Origin: UJ101 sp047975265 | GTDB lineage: Bacteria; Bacteroidota; Bacteroidia; Flavobacteriales; UJ101 | Length of the DNA stretch: 45,898 bases | Reading direction: 5' to 3' | Assembly: GCA_047975265.1 (NCBI GenBank) | Contig: JBKEDE010000020.1 | Location: 1-45,898, forward strand | In this document: piece by piece, positions 24,006 to 32,799 of the stretch | Numbering within the stretch: position 1 is the stretch's first letter | Layout: every line of letters starts with the position of its first letter | Notes under the pieces: model-generated | The model's database searches: none | Seen by the model: the letters and a program-made list of their open reading frames with translations, nothing else | Told to the model about the DNA's origin: nothing | Translations under genes and position numbers: made by a program

Positions 24006-25193
24006 TTACTTTTTTAAAAAGTCTTTTGTAAGTTTAATGGTTCCTATAAAGGATGCCAAAATTCCTATTACGATAACGGTTATTAAAACGATTCCTAAGT
24101 TTGATAACGTAATTTCAGCAGGATAAGGCAAGACAGCATTCACCCGAACAATTCCGAATTGTTGTTGCAATATAATTAAAACAAAACCTAAAAATATGCC
24201 TGTTAGACCCCCCAAAAAAGATACGACAAAACCTTCTATTAAAAAAATTCTTTTAATACGGGAAAAATCCATTCCCATAGCGTGAAGCGTTACCAAATCT
24301 TCTCTTTTTTCAATAATTAGAATAATAATTGATCCGATTAAATTAAAAGTAGAAATAATTAGAATTAAAGTAAAAATAAGGTAAATCATGATGTTTTCTG
24401 TTTTTAGCATTTTATAAAAAGAACCCAATTGATCTTTTTGTGTTAAAATCTTGTAATGATTTCCTATTTTATTCTTGATTTTTAATTTTACCTCATCATC
24501 GGTACATGTTTTATCATGGCTGATTTCCAAAGCATACGTTTCATTAGGTTTTAACCCCAGCAGTTCTCTTGCCAATTGAATCGTTGTATAAGCAATAGGC
24601 TTATCGTCATAAAAAACACCGCTCATGGTTACCTGTTCAATTTTAAAAGCATCTTGAGGACTGTTGATTTTAATTTTTCCCGCTTTTGGAACATATAATT
24701 TTATAAAATCCTGCGTATCATTTAATAAAATATCTAATTTAGAGACAATACTGTTTGCAAGAGCAATTTGATCATTATATGTCGGCAGTTCTCCAAAAAG
24801 ACGCAAAGAATCCAAATTGGTTTTTTGATATATACTGTCAATTCCTCTTAAATAAATAAAGTCACCTCTTCCTTTATATGTTAGCTGGACTTTTTCTTCT
24901 ATTAAACTTGAAACAGAGGTTATTTCAGGAACTTTTTTCAATTGCTGTAAAAGTGGCGGTGTGATTTTTAGTTTTTTACCTGATTCAGATTCTATTTTTA
25001 AAGTAGATTTTTTTTCGAAAAGAAGCTCAATAGTTAGTTTTTCTAAACCACTAAAGGTTGACAAAATAATGAAAAGAGCCATTGTTCCGATAATAACGCC
25101 TATAATTGCCGTGATATTAATAAAATTGGCAGAACTTGTTTTTTTCTTCGTGAGAAAATATTTTTTTGCAATGTAAAAAGGTGTATTCAACAC
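24006..25193 (-). CDS. LolE/FtsX-type ABC transporter permease
   Basis: The 395-aa product has the MacB/LolC-E layout: one N-terminal membrane helix (FINITAIIGVIIGTMALFIILS), a large periplasmic domain of about 210 residues, and three C-terminal helices that include VTLHAMGMDFSRIKRIFLIEGF, the coupling helix before the last pair. Such permeases move lipoproteins from the inner membrane or act as mechanotransmitters with a LolD-like ATPase. No ATPase is adjacent. It starts 10 bp after rbfA, a pairing I recall as common in flavobacteria, and the two are probably co-transcribed. Confidence 0.87.
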   Translation of the reverse strand: MLNTPFYIAKKYFLTKKKTSSANFINITAIIGVIIGTMALFIILSTFSGLEKLTIELLFEKKSTLKIESESGKKLKITPPLLQQLKKVPEITSVSSLIEEKVQLTYKGRGDFIYLRGIDSIYQKTNLDSLRLFGELPTYNDQIALANSIVSKLDILLNDTQDFIKLYVPKAGKIKINSPQDAFKIEQVTMSGVFYDDKPIAYTTIQLARELLGLKPNETYALEISHDKTCTDDEVKLKIKNKIGNHYKILTQKDQLGSFYKMLKTENIMIYLIFTLILIISTFNLIGSIIILIIEKREDLVTLHAMGMDFSRIKRIFLIEGFVVSFLGGLTGIFLGFVLIILQQQFGIVRVNAVLPYPAEITLSNLGIVLITVIVIGILASFIGTIKLTKDFLKK

Positions 25194-25203
25194 GTGCTAC
25201 AAT

Positions 25204-25563
25204 TTATAATTTGGGATTATTGCCTTTTCCTTTTAATTCTTGTTCTATGTTTTCAATATAATCTAATGAATCATCGATAAAAAAGTTCAAATCGGGTGTT
25301 TTTCTTAATTGTTGGCTGATTCGATCTGAAAGTGCTTTACGAATTTGCGGCTTCATCATCTTGACATCTTCTAAAACACCTTGTTTGTCATTTGATGGAA
25401 AAATACTTAAATAAATCTTAGCATAAGACAAGTCGGGCGTTATACGCACTTTTGTAGCCGTAATAAGTAAGCTCTTTTTTGCTCCTTTGCTTATTTCCCT
25501 AAAGATATCACTCAAATCATTTTGTAACAATTGAGCTATTTTTTTTTGCCTATTGGTTTCCAT
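25204..25563 (-). CDS. rbfA: Ribosome-binding factor A
   Basis: From ATG 25563 (METNRQKKIAQLLQNDLSDIF) the product is 119 aa, the usual RbfA size. The KH-like fold is indicated by ITATKVRITPDLSYAKIYLS, the AKIY/V strand, and IRKALSDRISQQLRKTPDLNFFIDDSL. It matures 16S rRNA in the 30S subunit. A TTG three codons upstream is rejected because it lies inside the -7 box. The -7 box ends six bases before this ATG, predicting a leaderless or nearly leaderless mRNA. Confidence 0.93.
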   Translation of the reverse strand: METNRQKKIAQLLQNDLSDIFREISKGAKKSLLITATKVRITPDLSYAKIYLSIFPSNDKQGVLEDVKMMKPQIRKALSDRISQQLRKTPDLNFFIDDSLDYIENIEQELKGKGNNPKL

Positions 25564-25569
25564 ACAATG

Positions 25570-25577
25570 CAAAGATA
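25570..25577 (-). promoter_or_regulatory. -7 promoter box (TATCTTTG) of rbfA
   Basis: TAnnTTTG match on the minus strand six bases before ATG 25563. It implies that rbfA and the downstream permease gene form a unit separate from the act operon. Confidence 0.5.
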
Positions 25578-25612
25578 TAAAAAACGGTTATTGTGTAGTG
25601 TCCTTTATAAAC

Positions 25613-25648
25613 AAAAACCATCCTTAAAAAGTTTGAGGATGGTTTTTT
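25613..25648. terminator. Terminator at the end of the alternative complex III operon
   Basis: The 12-bp stem AAAAACCATCCT / AGGATGGTTTTT has an 11-base loop and T residues on both strands. It lies between the end of actF (25668) and the rbfA promoter, so the act operon ends here. Confidence 0.85.
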
Positions 25649-25667
25649 ATAAAATAGTTTAATTTCT

Positions 25668-27098
25668 TTAGAAAGGATAATGGTAAATCTCGCTTTCGTG
25701 ATGAAGCGGATTTCCTTTTGGTTGAGAAGGTCTTTTGGTTAAAGCTGTAAATACAACAAAGATAAACAATCCTGCAAAGAACAAGAAAGCACCTATTTCA
25801 GCAAAGCCAATTTGTGCAAAACTTCCTACGGAACCCGGCTCCATCATGATAAAGAAATCTAAATAATGACCAAAAATCACAACAAAAGCCATAAAGCAAA
25901 CAACTTTATAATTTCGTTTAATTGATGAACTTACCAAAACCAATAAAGGTAGTACGAAGTTTGGAATTAACATTCCCAAGAATTGAATTTTATGTTCGTC
26001 AAAACGAGCATAATAATAGGTTACTTCTTCCGGAATATTAGCATACCAAATCAGCATAAATTGAGAAAACCATAAATATGCCCATAATAAAGAAAAACCA
26101 AACATATATTTTGTTAAATCATGCAGATGATTGTCGTTAAATTCAGGAAATACTCCTTGAGATTTTAAGAATACAGATACTAAGATAATCACAGCTAATA
26201 CGCAACACATATAACTCGCAAAAGTGTACCAACCAAATAAGGTTGAAAACCAGTGTGGGTCAAATGACATAATCCAGTCCCATGCCAACATGGATGAAGT
26301 TACAGCAAAAAATACTATAAATCCTGCTGACCAGTTTCGTTGAGAGATAAAAATGCGTCTATCAAACGGATTGGCATCTAATTTCATGGATAATCCTTTT
26401 AATTTAAAAAGAAAGAAAATCCAACCTCCGATATAAATGGTAGCTCGGATTAACCAAGAAGACACATTTAAATAGGCTTCTTTTCCTGCTAATATTGAAT
26501 CATAATCAGGGTTTGGGACTGCTCCTTCTATCATTTCTGCTACATATTCTTTGGTTCCGTCTGTTACAATCATGTATTTATTTAACAAACTGTCATCCAT
26601 CCAATGGAATAAATGATTGAAATGCATTCCTGATATAACTAATAAAATAAAGAATATGACCCCTCCTATAGGTAAATAGGTTGCGATCCCTTCCATCACA
26701 CGAATTAATATAACCGACCATCCGACACTGGCTGCATGCTGTACTGCCAAGAAAAATAACGACCCTATGGAAATCAATAGAAACATAATGACTGCGATAT
26801 AAACGGCTGTCCACGGTTTGTTTTTTATCTGATTATAAGCATGATGAATGTGCTTGGCTTCAGTTTCTGCATTATGATCTTCTAAAACAACGGCAGGATT
26901 ATCACCTATTGCTACCATTTCATCACTAATTTCTTTTTGATGTTGATGGTGTTCTTTTAAATATTTTGATTCATAACCGTTTTCTTTAATATCATGTGCA
27001 TCGGTGTTTGATTGGTAGATTCCTACAGCGAAAGCTAACAATCCGACTATCATTAATATTCCTGATATTACCTTTAATCCAAATGGAAACTTAAACAT
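25668..27098 (-). CDS. actF: Alternative complex III subunit ActF (quinol-binding membrane subunit)
   Basis: The 476-aa product is a polytopic membrane protein with about ten helices and matches ActF, the second NrfD-like, possibly quinol-interacting subunit of alternative complex III. Recognisable segments are HAASVGWSVILIRVMEGIATYLP, a loop after HWMDDSLLNKY, and RNWSAGFIVFFAVTSSMLAWDWIMSFDPHWFSTLFGWY. An N-terminal helix precedes a charged His/Glu-rich loop (residues about 45-80). It is last in the six-gene actABCDEF operon, 29 bp after actE. The helices and Trp/His clusters suit proton or quinol handling, but that is family knowledge. Confidence 0.93.
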   Translation of the reverse strand: MFKFPFGLKVISGILMIVGLLAFAVGIYQSNTDAHDIKENGYESKYLKEHHQHQKEISDEMVAIGDNPAVVLEDHNAETEAKHIHHAYNQIKNKPWTAVYIAVIMFLLISIGSLFFLAVQHAASVGWSVILIRVMEGIATYLPIGGVIFFILLVISGMHFNHLFHWMDDSLLNKYMIVTDGTKEYVAEMIEGAVPNPDYDSILAGKEAYLNVSSWLIRATIYIGGWIFFLFKLKGLSMKLDANPFDRRIFISQRNWSAGFIVFFAVTSSMLAWDWIMSFDPHWFSTLFGWYTFASYMCCVLAVIILVSVFLKSQGVFPEFNDNHLHDLTKYMFGFSLLWAYLWFSQFMLIWYANIPEEVTYYYARFDEHKIQFLGMLIPNFVLPLLVLVSSSIKRNYKVVCFMAFVVIFGHYLDFFIMMEPGSVGSFAQIGFAEIGAFLFFAGLFIFVVFTALTKRPSQPKGNPLHHESEIYHYPF

Positions 27099-27127
27099 TT
27101 TATTTCTTTTATATTGTCTAACCTAAA

Positions 27128-27733
27128 TTATTCTCCTTTTACTTTCATCACATATTCAGCTACTTGCCATCTCTCTTTTGACGTTAATTGAGAGGCATGC
27201 GAACCCATAATACCTTTTCCGTGTGTAATAACCCAATGAGTACTTCCCACAGTAATGTATGCACGATCTTTATAATTAGGAACACCTTTTATCTTATCGT
27301 TTTGTACCAATATTCCTTTACCGTCACCACTTTCACCATGGCATACGGCACAATAAATTCCGTAAAGATGCTTCCCTTTTTCCAAGTTTGCTTCTCTTTC
27401 ACTAAAAAGTAACGGGGATTGTGTAACTGTTTTAGAGGTTTCGTAACCTTCTCCTGTATTGGGCAATTCTGTTGGTAAAATACCGTCTTCTGTTCTCGGA
27501 ATAGTTCCTTCCACAGGTTTTAAAGCCGTCATCCCGTTATGATCTTTAAATGTCTCAACCGTTGTTTCTCTATCATCCCAAGGTCTTTCAGCTTTTGCAT
27601 AAGGTTCATAAGCTTCTGAATAATACATATCCGGCATGAACACATAATTAGGCTCTGATTTATCAACCCAACAAGAAGATAACATCATGGATGCAAAACT
27701 TAAAACAGCGATTGATTTTATATATTTTTTCAT
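27128..27733 (-). CDS. actE: Alternative complex III subunit ActE (monohaem cytochrome c lipoprotein)
   Basis: The 201-aa product is a lipoprotein (lipobox LSSC, Cys21) with one c-type haem site CAVCH (Cys128, Cys131, His132) and the following GESGDGKG loop. A methionine near the end (GIMGSHA) is the probable sixth ligand. ActE passes electrons within the periplasmic arm of the complex. The N-terminal YVFMPDMYYSEAYEPY segment is typical of the subunit. It lies between actF and actD with short gaps (29 and 12 bp). Confidence 0.93.
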   Translation of the reverse strand: MKKYIKSIAVLSFASMMLSSCWVDKSEPNYVFMPDMYYSEAYEPYAKAERPWDDRETTVETFKDHNGMTALKPVEGTIPRTEDGILPTELPNTGEGYETSKTVTQSPLLFSEREANLEKGKHLYGIYCAVCHGESGDGKGILVQNDKIKGVPNYKDRAYITVGSTHWVITHGKGIMGSHASQLTSKERWQVAEYVMKVKGE

Positions 27734-27745
27734 CTTCTTTTTTTC

Positions 27746-28285
27746 TTATTTCGTTGATATTTCTACTACTCCGGAATCTTTTAATACCTGAATAATCTCT
27801 TCTTGATTATCTTCAACATTAATCTCTACCATAAACATATCATCTGTTGTACGCACATCCGGGTTTTGAGGTTTGGCTCCCGGAAACAGTTTATTTCTAA
27901 ACAAATAAGTTAAACACATCAAGTGAGCAGCACAAAAAACGGTTAATTCAAACATAACAGGTACAAAAGCAGGCATATTTCTAAACCATGCTTGTATGCT
28001 CCCTTCGGGATGAACGGAAGGCTTTCCTCCAATATCTTGTGACCAATCGTACGTCATGATATACCACGTCATAAAAATTGACAAACATAACCCAAAAACA
28101 CCGTAGCAAAAAGCTAAATCCGACAATCGGGTTTTCTTTAGTCCTAAAGCATGATCTAAACCGTGTACCGGAAAAGGCGTGTAAACATCTTTAATTTTCA
28201 CACCTTTTTCTTGCAGATGATGGATACCATCCATTAGTACATCATCATCATTGTATAAGCCGTATAATGTTTTAGTGTTTTTCAT
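27746..28285 (-). CDS. actD: Alternative complex III subunit ActD (DUF3341)
   Basis: The 179-aa product matches ActD (DUF3341): an N-terminal soluble domain starting LYGLYNDDDVLMDGIHHLQEKG with VYTPFPVHGLDHALGL, then two membrane helices separated by a periplasmic loop (YDWSQDIGGKPS). It stabilises the membrane domain of the complex. It overlaps the actC stop by 14 bases, so translation is probably coupled. Confidence 0.93.
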   Translation of the reverse strand: MKNTKTLYGLYNDDDVLMDGIHHLQEKGVKIKDVYTPFPVHGLDHALGLKKTRLSDLAFCYGVFGLCLSIFMTWYIMTYDWSQDIGGKPSVHPEGSIQAWFRNMPAFVPVMFELTVFCAAHLMCLTYLFRNKLFPGAKPQNPDVRTTDDMFMVEINVEDNQEEIIQVLKDSGVVEISTK

Positions 28286-29666
28286 GTTCTTCTCTTAGCT
28301 TTTTTTGATGTTCTCCCGACGATTTTAAAATCGTTTTTAACTCTGCTTGTGCAACAATTGGGAATGATCTTGCATATAACAAAAATAATACAAAAAAGAA
28401 TCCGATTGTTCCTATAAAAATTCCAACATCGATGAACGTTGGTGCAAACCCTGTCCAAGATGAAGGTAAATAATCTCGATGTAAAGAAGTTACGATAATT
28501 ACAAAACGCTCAAACCACATTCCAATATTTACAATCAATGCTAAAAAGAAAGTAAATAAAATAGAGGTTCTTAATTTTTTAAACCACATAAATTGAGGCG
28601 AAATTACATTACAAGTCATCATAGCCCAATAAGCCCATGCAAAAGGACCTGTAGCTCTGTTTAAGAAAGCGTATTGCTCATATTCTACTCCTGAATACCA
28701 TGCAATCACCAATTCGGTAATATAAGCAACACCCACCACAGAACCTGTTACCATGATTACAATATTCATTAATTCAATATGTTGAATGGTAATATAATCT
28801 TCTAAATGACAAACTTTTCTTGCTACCAATAGTAAGGTTTGTACCATAGCAAAACCTGAAAAAATAGCTCCTGAAACAAAATAAGGAGGAAAAATAGTGG
28901 TATGCCACCCTGGTATTACGGATGTAGCAAAGTCAAACGATACAATAGTGTGTACAGAAAAAACCAACGGAGTTGCCAAACCTGCTAAAACCAAAGATAC
29001 TTCTTCAAAGCGTTGCCAGTGCTTTGCTTTTCCACCCCACCCAAAAGATAGAATACTATAAATTTTCTTGGTTAAAGGTTTGTTCGCTCGATCGCGTAAC
29101 ATAGCAAAGTCAGGAATTAAACCAATATACCAAAACACCAAGGATACAGACAAATAGGTTGAGATAGCAAATACGTCCCAAAGTAATGGGGAATTAAAAT
29201 TTACCCATAAGGATCCATATGCATTAGGAATTGGCATTACAAAATAGCCTAACCAAGGGCGTCCCATATGAATTACGGGAAATAACCCTGCTTGTACAAC
29301 GGCAAAAATGGTCATAGCTTCTGCAGAACGGTTGATTGACATTCTCCATTTCTGGCGGAATAATAACAATACTGCGGAAATTAAGGTTCCTGCATGACCG
29401 ATACCTACCCACCATACAAAGTTGGTAATATCCCATGCCCAATTAACGGTTTTGTTTAATCCCCATACTCCGATACCTGTTCCAATGGTATAAGAAACAC
29501 ATCCTATCAGCCATAGAAAGGTTACAAACGCAATCGAGAATGCAACCCACCATAGCTTTCCTGCTTTTTCCTCAACGGGTCTTGCTATATCTTCGGTGAT
29601 TTCGTGGTAGGTTTTATTTCCTAAAATTAACGGACTCCTTACCGGTGCTTCGTAATGACCTGACAT
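28272..29666 (-). CDS. actC: Alternative complex III subunit ActC (NrfD-like, quinol-binding)
   Basis: The 464-aa product is an NrfD/PsrC-type polytopic membrane protein. Visible are WWVGIGHAGTLISAVLLLFRQKWR, the conserved HMGRPWLGYFVMPIPN, the histidine of SVHTIVSFDFATSVIPGWH and a late FERFVIIVTSLHRDYLPSSW segment. It is the main menaquinol oxidation subunit candidate and contacts the iron-sulphur domain of ActB. The start is ATG 29666 (MSGHYEAPVRSPLILG). It overlaps actD by 14 bases and lies 33 bp after actB. Confidence 0.95.
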   Translation of the reverse strand: MSGHYEAPVRSPLILGNKTYHEITEDIARPVEEKAGKLWWVAFSIAFVTFLWLIGCVSYTIGTGIGVWGLNKTVNWAWDITNFVWWVGIGHAGTLISAVLLLFRQKWRMSINRSAEAMTIFAVVQAGLFPVIHMGRPWLGYFVMPIPNAYGSLWVNFNSPLLWDVFAISTYLSVSLVFWYIGLIPDFAMLRDRANKPLTKKIYSILSFGWGGKAKHWQRFEEVSLVLAGLATPLVFSVHTIVSFDFATSVIPGWHTTIFPPYFVSGAIFSGFAMVQTLLLVARKVCHLEDYITIQHIELMNIVIMVTGSVVGVAYITELVIAWYSGVEYEQYAFLNRATGPFAWAYWAMMTCNVISPQFMWFKKLRTSILFTFFLALIVNIGMWFERFVIIVTSLHRDYLPSSWTGFAPTFIDVGIFIGTIGFFFVLFLLYARSFPIVAQAELKTILKSSGEHQKKLREEHEKH

Positions 29667-29699
29667 AATACTATATTATAATTTCTTCTTATTAATTTT

Positions 29700-32600
29700 T
29701 TAACTTTTCTTTTTTTCGTTTCTGACTTTTACCTGATAGAACATATTGGGCTTTGTTCCTACATGTTCCAACAAATAATATTGTCTTTTGTCTTGCAATT
29801 TTGCATATACCTCATCTTTTTTATTGTTTATATCTCCAAAAACAATAGCATCGGTAGGACATGCAGTTGAACAAGCCACTTTAAATTCATCCGTTTTAAC
29901 AGCTCTTCCTTCTTTTTTTGCTTTTAAAATGGTTTCCTGTGTCATTTGAATACACATAGAACACTTTTCCATAACTCCTCGAGAACGAACTGCTACATCC
30001 GGATTTAAAACCATACGTCCCATATCATCGTTCATATTGAAATTAAACTGGTCGTTATTAGCATAATTAAACCAGTTAAAACGACGTATTTTATAAGGAC
30101 AGTTATTAGCACAATAACGAGTCCCTACACAACGGTTATAAGCCATTTGGTTTTGTCCTTGTTTACCGTGTGATGTTGCTGCAACCGGACATACCGTTTC
30201 ACACGGTGCATGATTACAATGCTGGCACATAACAGGTTGAAAAGCCACTTGCGGATTCTCTGCCGGAATTTCTAACTCTCCGTATCCGGATAAATTCTCC
30301 CATAATCCTGAGAAATTTTCTGCCCGCTCAGCATCTTCTTTAAAAGTGGCATCAGCAGAATAATAACGGTCAACTCGTAACCATTGCATATCACGTGAAA
30401 CTCTCACTTCATGTTTCCCTACGACCGGAACATTGTTCTCTGCCGTACACGAAATTACACAAGCTCCACACCCTGTACATGCAGATAAGTCAATTGACAT
30501 ATTGAAATGATGTCCGCTTGAACGATCAAAACTCGTCCATAAATCAACGGTAGAAACGTGTTCTTTTCCGTTATGCGTAGCCAATGTTTCTGCTGGATTC
30601 CACACTTCCGGTTTTTCGTTAATAAAATCTTCTAAGGTAACCTCCCGCATGATTTTATCACGTCCCATTAGTGTATTTTGCAACTGAATACACGCAAATT
30701 CATGTTCTCCACTCACTTTTTCAAATGAAACCGCTTGTGTTTTACTAAAATTCTGATACGCTGGATAAGCATTAACACCAATCGTATCTTTCTGTCCGAT
30801 GGCTTCCGCTAATTTCGGAGAATGCTGTCCATATCCTAAAGCTAAACCGATTGAGCCTTTGGCTTGTCCGGGTTGTACTAAAACCGGTATTTTCTTGATG
30901 ACAGTCTTTCCAATGGTTAAATTAACATATCCCCCATTCATGGCACCGTCCATCACGTTGGTATTCAACAATCCGTTTTCTTTTGCATCAGCGTAAGACA
31001 TGGTTACATAATTATCCCAAGAAGTTCTTGAAATCGGATCAGAAAACTCTTGTAACCAAGGATTGTGAAATTCATGACCGTTACCGATACCTGATTTTAT
31101 ATATAATGATAATTCCGTTTTTCCTGCTTTGGCTGTTGTTAATTTAGAAACTGCTGAAGAAACAGATCCCGGATTTACTCCTCCTATAAAAACATCGGTG
31201 GTTTCTACTACACCGTCATATAATGCTTTATTGAATTTACTTACTGAAGATTTTTCTAAAACAGATTCCTCCCAATGTGCCTTTATATAATCATAATAAG
31301 TGCCGGTAATTCCCGCCCATTTCATTAAAGAATCTTCAAATTGACGGATTCCTTTAAATAACGGACGAATTGTAGGTTGCATTAATGTATAAACACTTGT
31401 AACCGGATTAGCATCTCCCCAAGACTCTAACCAATGTGTTGAGGGTACTAAAACATTCATCACTTCGCCGGTTTCATCTTTTAAAAGATTACATGAAACT
31501 CTTAAGTCAGCTCTTTTTAAAGCAACTTTAAGTTCTGATGCATTAGGCGAAGCATATATAATATTGGTATTGAAATTTAATACAGCACCTACTTGCCCTG
31601 CCTTTAAATCGGTTATAAATTGGTTAAAAGTTTTATCATTACTTTCTTTTAGTAAAACGGATTTTGAAGAATTTACAACTTGAGAACCTATTAGAGCATT
31701 CATTGCATAAGCAATTGTATATGCTTCTTTACTTCCATCAACTAAAACAACCGCTTTGTTTCCTGCTTCTTTGATTTCTTGAGCAATTGCATTTACAACC
31801 TTATCTGATGAACTTCCTATTAATGCCTGATATACATTGGCTAATGTTTTTTCAACCTGAGTAGGTTGCATAGGAATACGTGTATCAGCATTAGCACCCG
31901 TTATCGACATATTGGCTTCCACTTGAATATGACGTGCCATGTTTTTTCCGGGTTTTCTACCTTTGATGTATGGTTTTTCATATCCTCCACCGTTCCAATC
32001 TCCTAAGAAATCTGCACCGAACGATACAATTAATTTGGCTTTTTCCAAATCATAAGAAGGTAAGGCTCTCACACCTGTTATTTCCTCATAAGCATCAATT
32101 GCAGCAGACTCTGAAACAGCATCATAAACCACCTGTTTTGCTGTTGGATATTTAATTTTAAAATCTTCTACTAATTTTTTAAACGAAGGACTCGGATAAG
32201 ACGGTGTTAAAATTACAATCTGTTTTCCTGATCTTACAGCTTTAACTAATCCGGAAACAATATATTTATCTGCTTCCTCAAAGGTAGCTTCTTTATCATC
32301 GATAAATGGATTTTTCAAACGCTCACTGTTATACAATGACAGAACGGAGCCTTGTACTCTGGCAGAAGTTGTTCCGTAATATTTAGCAGTATTATTTGCT
32401 TCTATTTTAATAGGTCTTCCTTCTCTGGTTTTAACCAAAATGGAAGCAAAATCACCATTATTCATCAGTGTTGTTGCATAATAATTTGCTACCCCCGGTG
32501 TTATATCCTCAGGTTTGATGATATAAGGAATTGATTTGATAACCGGACCTTCACAAGAAGCTAATGTTGCTGCTGCGGTGGAGAAACCTACAAACTTCAA

Positions 32601-32765
32601 GAAATCACGTCTTGAAGTTTTAGTTGTGTCCAATCCTTTTTTGTTACCTAAAAATTCATCCGTAGGAAGGTTTTCCGAAAATTCATTCGATGTTTCTAAT
32701 TTTTCAATTAACGTATCGTCTTCTAATTCTGCAAAACCTCTCCAATATTTTTTGTTTGAAGCCAT
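29700..32765 (-). CDS. actB: Alternative complex III subunit ActB (molybdopterin-like and Fe-S fusion)
   Basis: The 1021-aa product fuses a molybdopterin-oxidoreductase-like N-terminal part to a four-cluster ferredoxin-like C-terminal part. A Tat-type signal sits unusually late, at about residues 50-70 (TSRRDFLKFVGFSTAAATLA), as is normal for ActB, with a following lipobox-like ASC. The N-terminal part has no obvious molybdenum ligand, as expected in this family. Fe-S ligands are visible as CTGCGACVISC, CQHCNHAPCETVC, CVGTRYCANNCPY and a CSMC...CSTACPTDA set. It carries electrons from ActC to ActA in the periplasm. It lies 34 bp after actA. Confidence 0.95.
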   Translation of the reverse strand: MASNKKYWRGFAELEDDTLIEKLETSNEFSENLPTDEFLGNKKGLDTTKTSRRDFLKFVGFSTAAATLASCEGPVIKSIPYIIKPEDITPGVANYYATTLMNNGDFASILVKTREGRPIKIEANNTAKYYGTTSARVQGSVLSLYNSERLKNPFIDDKEATFEEADKYIVSGLVKAVRSGKQIVILTPSYPSPSFKKLVEDFKIKYPTAKQVVYDAVSESAAIDAYEEITGVRALPSYDLEKAKLIVSFGADFLGDWNGGGYEKPYIKGRKPGKNMARHIQVEANMSITGANADTRIPMQPTQVEKTLANVYQALIGSSSDKVVNAIAQEIKEAGNKAVVLVDGSKEAYTIAYAMNALIGSQVVNSSKSVLLKESNDKTFNQFITDLKAGQVGAVLNFNTNIIYASPNASELKVALKRADLRVSCNLLKDETGEVMNVLVPSTHWLESWGDANPVTSVYTLMQPTIRPLFKGIRQFEDSLMKWAGITGTYYDYIKAHWEESVLEKSSVSKFNKALYDGVVETTDVFIGGVNPGSVSSAVSKLTTAKAGKTELSLYIKSGIGNGHEFHNPWLQEFSDPISRTSWDNYVTMSYADAKENGLLNTNVMDGAMNGGYVNLTIGKTVIKKIPVLVQPGQAKGSIGLALGYGQHSPKLAEAIGQKDTIGVNAYPAYQNFSKTQAVSFEKVSGEHEFACIQLQNTLMGRDKIMREVTLEDFINEKPEVWNPAETLATHNGKEHVSTVDLWTSFDRSSGHHFNMSIDLSACTGCGACVISCTAENNVPVVGKHEVRVSRDMQWLRVDRYYSADATFKEDAERAENFSGLWENLSGYGELEIPAENPQVAFQPVMCQHCNHAPCETVCPVAATSHGKQGQNQMAYNRCVGTRYCANNCPYKIRRFNWFNYANNDQFNFNMNDDMGRMVLNPDVAVRSRGVMEKCSMCIQMTQETILKAKKEGRAVKTDEFKVACSTACPTDAIVFGDINNKKDEVYAKLQDKRQYYLLEHVGTKPNMFYQVKVRNEKKKS

Positions 32766-32799
32766 ATTAGTAAACCTCTTTGTTCTTTTCTAATTTATA

